Part shown: positions 17,231 through 24,155 of the stretch, piece after piece | How positions within the stretch are numbered: position 1 is the stretch's first letter | Layout of the letters: each line of letters starts with the position of its first letter | NCBI RefSeq assembly: GCF_008704995.1 | Contig: NZ_CP023747.1 | Coordinates: forward strand, 4,118,501 to 4,182,500 | Length of the DNA: 64,000 nucleotides | Source of the DNA: Streptomyces nodosus | GTDB lineage: Bacteria; Actinomycetota; Actinomycetes; Streptomycetales; Streptomycetaceae | Direction: 5' to 3' | The notes under the pieces: generated by a model | What the model was told of the DNA's origin: nothing | Databases searched by the model: none | Seen by the model: the letters and a program-made list of their open reading frames with translations, nothing else | Program-made: the position numbers and the translations under genes

Positions 17231-17572
17231 GTGGACCTGTCCCTGTCGACCCGTACCGTCGGCGATCGTACGGTCGTCGAGGTCGGTGGCGAAATCGACG
17301 TATATACCGCGCCCAAGCTGCGCGAGCAGCTGGTCGAGCTGGTGAACGACGGGAATTTCCACCTCGTCGTCGACATGGAGGGCGTGGACTTCCTCGACTC
17401 CACCGGGCTCGGCGTGTTGGTGGGCGGCTTGAAGCGTGTGCGGGCCCATGAGGGCTCCCTGCGCCTGGTGTGCAACCAGGAGCGCATTCTCAAGATCTTC
17501 CGCATCACCGGCCTCACCAAGGTGTTCCCGATCCACACCTCGGTCGAGGAAGCGGTCGCGGCGACCGACTGA
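17231..17572 (+). CDS. bldG: Anti-sigma factor antagonist BldG
   Basis: 113-residue STAS-domain protein of the SpoIIAA type, required for aerial growth and antibiotic production in S. coelicolor. The phosphorylated serine is Ser57 in DFLDSTGLGVL, at the published position. The length equals the known protein. GTG start with GGAGG four bases upstream. It is followed after 100 bases by its predicted anti-sigma partner; in S. coelicolor the two are transcribed from bldG promoters within about 130 bases of the start, a region here shared with the divergent helicase gene. Confidence 0.97.
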   Translation: MDLSLSTRTVGDRTVVEVGGEIDVYTAPKLREQLVELVNDGNFHLVVDMEGVDFLDSTGLGVLVGGLKRVRAHEGSLRLVCNQERILKIFRITGLTKVFPIHTSVEEAVAATD

Positions 17573-17672
17573 CCCGTTCCGGGCCCCAGGGCCCGGACGG
17601 CAAGCAAAACGGGGGACCGCGTCCTCACGGCCCGGTCCCCTGACCGCACGCCCGAAGTACCGAGGGGGTTGC

Positions 17673-18110
17673 ATGGCCACCGTTGAACTCCTCTTCAGTG
17701 CGCTGCCCGAGCACGTCAGGACCGCCCGGCTCGTGGCGGCGGCGGTGGCGCGCAGGGCGGGGGTCGAGGAGGCCGTACTCGACGAGGTGAGGCTCGCCGT
17801 CGGTGAGGCCTGTTCCCGTGCCGTCGGACTGCACCGGAACAACGGCATCTCGGCGCCGGTGCGGGTGCTGCTGACCGAGGAGGAGAAGCAGTTCTCCATC
17901 GAGGTCGGAGACGAGGCGCCGCACGCCGTGCTCGGTGCGAGGACACCGGGTGCCCCGGGCGCCGCGGCGGACGGTGAGGCCGAGGAGGACGAGATGGGCC
18001 TCGCGGTCATCAGCGGCCTCGTCGACGATGTCGAGGTAACCGCCGGGGAGAACGGCGGACAGATCAGGATGAGCTGGCCCACCGTGCCGCCCGCCGCGCT
18101 CCCGGCCTGA
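17673..18110 (+). CDS. Anti-sigma factor, HPK-like ATPase (SCO3548-type)
   Basis: 145 residues. An N-box DEVRLAVGEACSRAV (about residues 38-52) replaces the usual ELVTNA; with MGLAVISGLVDDVEV as a G-box it gives the SpoIIAB/RsbW-type ATP-binding fold. Homologues bind BldG and antagonise it. A short acidic, Gly/Ala-rich insertion lies before the G-box. ATG with GAGGGGG upstream. It is followed by a strong terminator. Confidence 0.9.
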   Translation: MATVELLFSALPEHVRTARLVAAAVARRAGVEEAVLDEVRLAVGEACSRAVGLHRNNGISAPVRVLLTEEEKQFSIEVGDEAPHAVLGARTPGAPGAAADGEAEEDEMGLAVISGLVDDVEVTAGENGGQIRMSWPTVPPAALPA

Positions 18111-18182
18111 TCGTTCTCGTCCGTCCCCGCGTACGACTGCCTCTCCTTCGTGCTCCCTCGTGCGTGTCTCGTGTGTGTGGTG

Positions 18183-18216
18183 AAGGGCCCTGCCTGTGTG
18201 CGGGGCCCTTCTTTTT
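18183..18216 (+). terminator. Rho-independent terminator of the bldG operon
   Basis: Stem AAGGGCCC (18183-18190) with GGGCCCTT (18203-18210), with further GC pairs in between, followed by C and five T. It is one of the few canonical T-tailed terminators in the window. Confidence 0.9.
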
Positions 18217-18455
18217 GTGCGGTCGCCCCGACGGTGCGTGAATTGTTTCGCGATCAATAGCGTGATGATTTGATCACGTGGCAATCCAGTCAATGGTTTT
18301 GGGGCATTACCGCTTTCGGGTTGGGTGACATGCGCGCGATCATTGGCTGAAGGGCCGGTACGGATAATTCCTTTTACCGCGCACTGTTTTGATCGGGTTC
18401 CGGTACCTACAATCCGTCCACATCTTGAGCTCAGCCCAAGCGTCAAGGAGGACGA
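18217..18455 (+). promoter_or_regulatory. AT-richer upstream region of hppA
   Basis: 239 bases, noticeably poorer in GC than the genes. It contains CGTGAT-N6-ATCACG (18261-18278) and an overlapping GATCAA...TTGATC pair. TACAAT (18408-18413) is a good -10 hexamer but has no consensus -35 at 17-18 bases. Control of hppA is likely here. Confidence 0.5.
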
Positions 18456-20858
18456 ATGGCGGGGCTTCCTACCCCTCAACAGTTTGATCTGCCCACTTCC
18501 CTCGCGGCCGCCGTACTGACCGACAACAACCGCCTGATCGTGGTGGTCATCGGACTCGTCGCCCTGGCGGCCCTGGTGGTGGCCGGGGTTCTGGTGCGCC
18601 AGGTGCTCGCGGCCGGCGAGGGCACCGACAGCATGAAGAAGATCGCGGCAGCGGTCCAGGAAGGAGCCAACGCCTATCTGGCCCGGCAGTTGCGGACCCT
18701 CGGCGTATTCGCCGTGATCGTTTTCTTCCTGCTCATGCTGCTGCCCGCGGACGACTTGAATCAGCGCGCCGGAAGGTCGGTGTTCTTCCTGATCGGGGCG
18801 GCCTTCTCGGCGGCAACCGGCTATATCGGCATGTGGCTCGCCGTGCGGAGCAATGTGCGGGTCGCCGCGGCGGCGCGCGAGGCCACCCCGGCGGAGGGCG
18901 AAGCGGAAAAGGATCTCACCGCCGTCTCGCACCAGGCCATGAAGATCGCGTTCCGCACGGGCGGTGTCGTCGGCATGTTCACGGTGGGGCTCGGTCTGCT
19001 GGGCGCCTCCTGCGTGGTGCTGGTGTACGCGGCGAACGCGCCGAAGGTCCTGGAGGGCTTCGGCCTCGGGGCTGCGCTGATCGCCATGTTCATGCGTGTC
19101 GGCGGCGGCATCTTCACCAAGGCCGCCGACGTCGGCGCCGACCTGGTCGGCAAGGTCGAGCAGGGCATTCCGGAGGACGATCCGCGCAATGCCGCGACCA
19201 TCGCCGACAATGTGGGCGACAACGTCGGCGACTGCGCGGGCATGGCGGCCGACCTCTTCGAGTCCTACGCCGTGACGCTGGTCGCCGCGCTGATCCTCGG
19301 CAAGGCGGCGTTCGGCAACTCCGGACTGGCGTTCCCGCTGATCGTGCCCGCGATCGGGGTCCTGACCGCGATGATCGGCATCTTCGCGGTGGCGCCGCGC
19401 CGCGCCGACCGCAGCGGCATGTCCGCGATCAACCGGGGCTTCTTCGTCTCCGCGGTGATCTCGCTGGCGCTGGTCGCCGTCGCCGTCTTCGTCTATCTGC
19501 CGTCGTCCTACGCCGATCTCCAGGGCGTCTCCGACGCGGCGATCGCGGCCAAGAGCGGTGATCCGCGGATCCTCGCGCTCGTCGCGGTGGCCATCGGCAT
19601 CGTGCTCGCCGCGCTGATCCAGCAGCTGACCGGCTATTTCACCGAGACCACCCGCCGTCCGGTACGGGACATCGGCAAGACCTCGCTGACCGGCCCCGCC
19701 ACCGTGGTGCTCGCCGGCATCTCCGTCGGTCTGGAATCGGCCGTCTACACCGCGCTGCTGATCGGGCTCGGCGTGTACGGGGCGTTCCTGCTCGGCGGCA
19801 CCTCGATCATGCTGGCGCTGTTCGCGGTGGCCCTGGCCGGAACGGGCCTGCTCACCACGGTCGGCGTGATCGTCGCCATGGACACCTTCGGCCCGGTCTC
19901 GGACAACGCGCAGGGCATCGCCGAGATGTCCGGCGATGTCACCGGCGCGGGCGCGCAGGTGCTCACCGACCTGGACGCCGTGGGCAACACCACCAAGGCG
20001 ATCACCAAGGGCATCGCCATCGCCACCGCGGTTCTCGCGGCCTCGGCGCTCTTCGGCTCCTACCGTGACGCGATCACCACCGCCGCGCGGGACGTGGGAC
20101 AGAAGGTCGGCGACGGCGGGCCGTTGAGCCTGGTCATGGACATCTCGCAGCCCAACAACCTGGTCGGCCTGATCGCGGGCGCCGCGGTCGTCTTCCTCTT
20201 CTCGGGGCTGGCGATCAACGCGGTGTCGCGGGCGGCGGGCGCGGTGGTCTTCGAGGTGCGGCGGCAGTTCCGGGAGCGGCCCGGGATCATGGACTACTCG
20301 GAGAAGCCGGAGTACGGCAGGGTCGTCGACATCTGCACCAAGGACGCCCTCAGGGAACTGACCACCCCGGGTCTGCTCGCCGTGATGGCCCCCATCGCCA
20401 TCGGCTTCACGCTCGGCGTCGGCGCGCTCGGCGCGTATCTGGCCGGCGCCATCGGCACAGGCACCCTGATGGCGGTCTTCCTCGCCAACTCCGGCGGCGC
20501 CTGGGACAACGCCAAGAAGCTCGTCGAGGACGGCCACCACGGCGGCAAGGGAAGTGAGGCGCACGCCGCGACGGTGATCGGCGACACGGTCGGTGACCCC
20601 TTCAAGGACACCGCGGGACCGGCGATCAACCCACTGCTGAAGGTGATGAACCTGGTGTCGCTGCTCATCGCGCCCGCGATCGTCCGGTTCTCGTACGGCA
20701 GTGACAAGAGTCTCCTGGTGCGGATCCTGATCGCCGCGCTGGCGACCGTGGTGATCGTGCTCGCCGTGTATGTCTCCAAGCGGCGCGGGATCGCCGTCGG
20801 TGACGAGGGCAACGCCGAGAGGACGTCCAAGCCGGCCGATCCGGCGGTGGTTTCCTAG
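18456..20858 (+). CDS. hppA: Proton-pumping membrane pyrophosphatase, K+-independent type
   Basis: 800-residue integral membrane enzyme that hydrolyses pyrophosphate and pumps protons. Signature segments are GADLVGKVEQGIPEDDPRN and DNVGDNVGDCAGMAADLFESY in the substrate pocket and GDTVGDPFKDTAGPAINPL near the end. About sixteen hydrophobic segments are present. The segment GNTTKAITKG at about residue 510 has Lys and Thr at the two positions that mark the K+-independent subfamily (K+-dependent enzymes have Ala and Gly). GGAGG lies five bases before the ATG. A soluble pyrophosphatase gene also occurs at 56.6 kb. Confidence 0.97.
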   Translation: MAGLPTPQQFDLPTSLAAAVLTDNNRLIVVVIGLVALAALVVAGVLVRQVLAAGEGTDSMKKIAAAVQEGANAYLARQLRTLGVFAVIVFFLLMLLPADDLNQRAGRSVFFLIGAAFSAATGYIGMWLAVRSNVRVAAAAREATPAEGEAEKDLTAVSHQAMKIAFRTGGVVGMFTVGLGLLGASCVVLVYAANAPKVLEGFGLGAALIAMFMRVGGGIFTKAADVGADLVGKVEQGIPEDDPRNAATIADNVGDNVGDCAGMAADLFESYAVTLVAALILGKAAFGNSGLAFPLIVPAIGVLTAMIGIFAVAPRRADRSGMSAINRGFFVSAVISLALVAVAVFVYLPSSYADLQGVSDAAIAAKSGDPRILALVAVAIGIVLAALIQQLTGYFTETTRRPVRDIGKTSLTGPATVVLAGISVGLESAVYTALLIGLGVYGAFLLGGTSIMLALFAVALAGTGLLTTVGVIVAMDTFGPVSDNAQGIAEMSGDVTGAGAQVLTDLDAVGNTTKAITKGIAIATAVLAASALFGSYRDAITTAARDVGQKVGDGGPLSLVMDISQPNNLVGLIAGAAVVFLFSGLAINAVSRAAGAVVFEVRRQFRERPGIMDYSEKPEYGRVVDICTKDALRELTTPGLLAVMAPIAIGFTLGVGALGAYLAGAIGTGTLMAVFLANSGGAWDNAKKLVEDGHHGGKGSEAHAATVIGDTVGDPFKDTAGPAINPLLKVMNLVSLLIAPAIVRFSYGSDKSLLVRILIAALATVVIVLAVYVSKRRGIAVGDEGNAERTSKPADPAVVS

Positions 20859-20882
20859 CCGCTCCGCACCACCGCGCTTCAA

Positions 20883-20945
20883 CCCGTACGAGTACGGGCC
20901 GTCGGGCGGGCGCACGGAGTCCTTCGGGACGCCGTGCGCCCGCCC
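20883..20945 (+). terminator. Double hairpin terminator of hppA
   Basis: A 7-bp hairpin (CCCGTAC GA GTACGGG, about 20884-20899) precedes a long stem: 14 bp perfect (20904-20917 with 20932-20945), continued inside by GTCC-TTCG-GGAC with a stable TTCG tetraloop. Confidence 0.9.
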
Positions 20946-21093
20946 TGCCCGTGTTCAGGGCCCTCGTCGTGAGCCTTCTCTCCCTTGGTGCATACAGCCG
21001 CAAAAGCTGACATGAGTGACATTCAGCATGCGGTCGGCGTGCGCTCGACGTGTATGTTCCGGGGCCGAGGGAGCCATGGAAGGGACCGATCCG

Positions 21094-21681
21094 GTGAACA
21101 AGAAGCTCGCGGCCGCACTGTCCGGCGGTGCGGTACTGGTACTGGCGCTGTCGGGGTGCACCAGCGGCAGCAGCGCAAGCGAGGACAAGCTGGGCTCCTG
21201 GGCCAAGGAGGTCTGCGACGCGGTGCGGCCACAGGCCAAGAAGATCGCCGCCGCCAGCGCCGCCATCCAGAAGCAGACCTCCGACAACAGCACGACGGAG
21301 CAGGTCCAGGAGACCGACGCCCAGGCCTTCCAGGACATGTCCGACGCCTACAAGGCGATCGGGGCCGCCGTGAACACCGCGGGCGCGCCGGAGGTCGAGA
21401 ACGGTGCGGCGAAGCAGAAGAACGCGGTCAAGGAGCTCAACGCACTCTCCGCGTCGTACGCCGAACTGAAGAAGCAGGTGGACGAGCTCGACACCAAGAA
21501 CCAGGCGAAGTTCGCCGAAGGGCTCAAGGGCGTCGCGACCCAGCTCGACAAGCTGAGCAAGACCGGCAACGACGCGCTGAAGGAACTGGAGGCGGGTGCC
21601 GTCGGCAGGGCGATGACACAGCAGGAGAGCTGCAAGTCCCCCTCTGCGTCCGCCGCCTCCGCTCCGGCGTCGGCCGGCTGA
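21094..21681 (+). CDS. Small lipoprotein with coiled-coil character
   Basis: 195 residues. MNKKLAAALSGGAVLVLALSGC is a lipoprotein signal with the lipobox LSGC. The mature part is mostly helical, Lys/Ala/Glu-rich with heptad-like spacing (about residues 40-180), two Cys (one near residue 45, one near the end), and a Ser/Ala-rich tail. No known catalytic domain is seen. GTG start with AAGGGA eight bases upstream; the ATG six codons earlier would spoil the signal peptide. Confidence 0.82.
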   Translation: MNKKLAAALSGGAVLVLALSGCTSGSSASEDKLGSWAKEVCDAVRPQAKKIAAASAAIQKQTSDNSTTEQVQETDAQAFQDMSDAYKAIGAAVNTAGAPEVENGAAKQKNAVKELNALSASYAELKKQVDELDTKNQAKFAEGLKGVATQLDKLSKTGNDALKELEAGAVGRAMTQQESCKSPSASAASAPASAG

Positions 21682-21719
21682 GCGGCGCGTCGGGGGCCCG
21701 CCCGCGCCACAATGGGGGC

Positions 21720-23342
21720 GTGAGTAACTCCAGTCCCGCCACCCTGCCCTCCACCGACCGAACCGATGTCGTCGCACGGCTGCGGGAGGCGCTGCTCGCG
21801 GCCTCCTTCACCGCCGACGGACTGCTCGACCTGCTCGGCGCGCCCGCGTACGCGGCGCTCGCCCGGAGCGAGACCGTGCCCGCGCTCCGGGCGACACGCG
21901 GGGACACCCCGCTGGAGACGCTCGTACGGCTGTTCCTGCTGCAACAGCCCGTGCCGCAGCCGCGCGTGGCGGGCGTCCTGCCCGTCGACGCATGTGTGGA
22001 GGCCGGCTGGCTGGTCCGCACCGGCGGGGACGAGATCGCCGCGACCGTGGACGTCCGGCCGTACGGCGGGCCGGGCGGCGAGGACTGGTTCATCGTCTCC
22101 GACCTGGGATGCGCGGTCGGTGGATCAGGAGGTGTGCGCGCCAGCGCTCGTTGGAGGGGTGGCGACGGCCGACGGGCGGGCGGCATCGGCAACCGGGACG
22201 AAGGAGTCGTCCTGGGGGTCGGCGGCGCCTCCACCACCCTCGCCGGAATCACCGTACGCACCCCGGTCGGCTCCGCCCTCGACCTCGGCACCGGTTCCGG
22301 TATCCAGGCGCTGCACGCCGTCCGCCACGCCACGCGGGTGACCGCGACCGACGTCAATCCGCGCGCCCTGGACATCACCGCGCTCACCCTGGCTCTGTCC
22401 GGCGCCCCGGCCGCGGATCTGCGCGAGGGCTCGCTCTTCGAGCCGGTCCGGGACGACGAGACCTTCGACCTGATCGTCTCGAACCCGCCCTTCGTGATCT
22501 CCCCCAGCCGTCTCGCACCGTCCTCCTCGCCCGGCTCGCCTCCCGGAGCCGCCCCGTTCACCCGCCTCATCTACCGCGACGGCGGCATGGGCGGGGACGA
22601 TCTGTGCCGCACGCTCGTTCAGCAGGCGGGGGAGCGGTTGAACGGGGGCGGGTTCGCGCAGTTCCTCGCCAACTGGCAGCACGTGGAGGGGGAGGAGTGG
22701 CAGGACCGGCTGCGCTCCTGGGTGCCGCGCGGCTGTGACGCCTGGATCGTGCAGCGTGAGGCCCAGGACATCACGCAGTACGCCGAGTTGTGGCTGCGGG
22801 ACGCCGGCGACCACCGTGGCGACACCGCCGACTACCAGGCGCGGTACGACGCATGGCTCGACGATTTCGAGGCGCGCAAGGTGCGCGCGGTCGGCTTCGG
22901 CTGGATCGCGCTGCGCCGGACGGACGCCGCCGAGCCCTCGATCACGGTCGAGGAGTGGCCGCATCCGGTCGAACAACCGCTCGGTGACACGGTGCGCGCG
23001 CACTTCGACCGCATCGACTACCTCCGGGCGCACGACGACGCGGCCCTGCTCGCGGGCCACTTCAGGCTGGCCGCCGAGGTCGTCCAGGAGCAGGTCGGGC
23101 TGCCCGGCGCCGAGGACCCGGAGCATGTCGTGCTGCGCCAGAACCGCGGGATGCGCCGGGCCACCAAGGTGGACACGGTCGGCGCGGGCTTCGCCGGTGT
23201 CTGCGACGGTTCCTTGAGCGCGGGACGGATCCTGGACGCCATCGCCCAACTGGTCGGCGAGGACCCCGTGTCGCTGCGCGACCGTACGCCCGCACAGATC
23301 CGACTGCTGGTCGAACAGGGGTTCTTGGAGCCCGGGCGGTGA
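21720..23342 (+). CDS. Class I SAM-dependent methyltransferase, HemK-like
   Basis: 540 residues. An N-terminal helical domain (about residues 1-150) and a C-terminal extension flank a Rossmann fold with LDLGTGSGIQALHA (SAM loop, about residue 182) and the catalytic NPPF (about residue 258), the N-methyltransferase motif of HemK/PrmC and RsmC/RlmG enzymes. The target may be a glutamine or a nucleotide. The segment between CAVGG and GIGNRDEG carries about 15 residues that look inserted. GTG start with GGGGG just upstream. Confidence 0.85.
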   Translation: MSNSSPATLPSTDRTDVVARLREALLAASFTADGLLDLLGAPAYAALARSETVPALRATRGDTPLETLVRLFLLQQPVPQPRVAGVLPVDACVEAGWLVRTGGDEIAATVDVRPYGGPGGEDWFIVSDLGCAVGGSGGVRASARWRGGDGRRAGGIGNRDEGVVLGVGGASTTLAGITVRTPVGSALDLGTGSGIQALHAVRHATRVTATDVNPRALDITALTLALSGAPAADLREGSLFEPVRDDETFDLIVSNPPFVISPSRLAPSSSPGSPPGAAPFTRLIYRDGGMGGDDLCRTLVQQAGERLNGGGFAQFLANWQHVEGEEWQDRLRSWVPRGCDAWIVQREAQDITQYAELWLRDAGDHRGDTADYQARYDAWLDDFEARKVRAVGFGWIALRRTDAAEPSITVEEWPHPVEQPLGDTVRAHFDRIDYLRAHDDAALLAGHFRLAAEVVQEQVGLPGAEDPEHVVLRQNRGMRRATKVDTVGAGFAGVCDGSLSAGRILDAIAQLVGEDPVSLRDRTPAQIRLLVEQGFLEPGR

Positions 23343-23700
23343 CGGGCGTGTTCCGGCCGCACGGCGTGCCGGGCGGGCCGGTGTGCGGCCGGGTGTCAGT
23401 CGCCGCACCGTCCCGCGCCGCCACCGGGCCGGGGAGTCGCCGCCGCGCCGCCACCCGGCCCGTTCCGGAGCGCGCCGCCACCCGGCCCGTTCCGGAGGGG
23501 GCGTCCCGGCCCGCCGCTCCGCCCGCTCGAACGGGCCCGTCGTCGTCGGTGGCGCCCGGGGCGTGAACCCCGTGCCGGGCGCCTGTGACCGCGGCGCGGA
23601 GCGCCGTCCGGCGCCCGTTCACCCCCGGTTCGCCCGCTCGCCGTCCGGACGTGTCAGCCTCCCGTCGCCAGGGCGGACCTGCGGCGGGAGGAAACAGGAC
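23343..23700. other. Very GC-rich intergenic region
   Basis: 358 bases holding a perfect tandem repeat (listed separately) and no supported gene. A frame is open across it in phase with the next small gene, but it lacks a ribosome binding site and gives an Arg/Pro-rich product typical of non-coding high-GC DNA. Confidence 0.55.
23444..23497. repeat. Perfect 27-bp tandem repeat, two copies
   Basis: Two abutting identical units, 23444-23470 and 23471-23497, each starting CGCGCCGCCACCCGG and ending GTTCCGGAG. A degenerate partial third unit precedes them at about 23414-23432. Confidence 0.9.
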
Positions 23701-23898
23701 ATGGAGAGCGCACCGGCGATCTTCGCGGGGACGGTGTTCGCCCTGTTCGGCGGCGCACTGCTGCTCTGGACCGCGGCCCGGGTGCGGCGCCGTGAACCCG
23801 TCGCCGAAGGTGTGAACCGCGTCGCATCCGCTGCCGTCGCGAGCCTCACCGCCATGGCCGCGCTCGCCGCCGGTGTCTGGTGCCTGATGCGCCTGTGA
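23701..23898 (+). CDS. Small two-helix membrane protein
   Basis: 65 residues. Two hydrophobic segments (about residues 5-25 and 42-62) are joined by a charged RVRRREPVAEG loop. GGGAGG lies upstream of the ATG. A small membrane protein in this position before topA is conserved in Streptomyces as far as I recall; no function is known. Confidence 0.72.
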   Translation: MESAPAIFAGTVFALFGGALLLWTAARVRRREPVAEGVNRVASAAVASLTAMAALAAGVWCLMRL

Positions 23899-24155
23899 CA
23901 TCAGGGTTCCCGGGCGCCGGGCGCCGGCGACTTCGGTAACTGAGAGATCACCCTCCGGATAGGCCCGGACGTGCTGCTTATGACTCCGGGCGGCAGGAAT
24001 GCCGGTAGTCGGGTTACCGTTCGAGTGGCCGTTGCGGGCTTTTCCCGTTTGACACGGGGGCGGGATGTACCGTCACACTCCGCAGCGTCACCATGACCCG
24101 ATCCCCAGACCAAGGCCTGGGGAGGCCCCAAAGTCAACCGGAGAGAAGAGCGAAG

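Noticed and set aside
17625..20915. Open reading frame over 1000 codons on the minus strand, antisense to hppA
   Set aside because: The plus strand encodes a full pyrophosphatase. High-GC codon bias leaves a long open frame in the opposite phase; its translation is His/Arg/Asp-rich with no domain.
23383..23898. 171-codon frame reading into the small two-helix gene
   Set aside because: The extra N-terminus is Arg/Pro-rich, lies over a tandem repeat and has no ribosome binding site; the ATG at 23701 has a good one.
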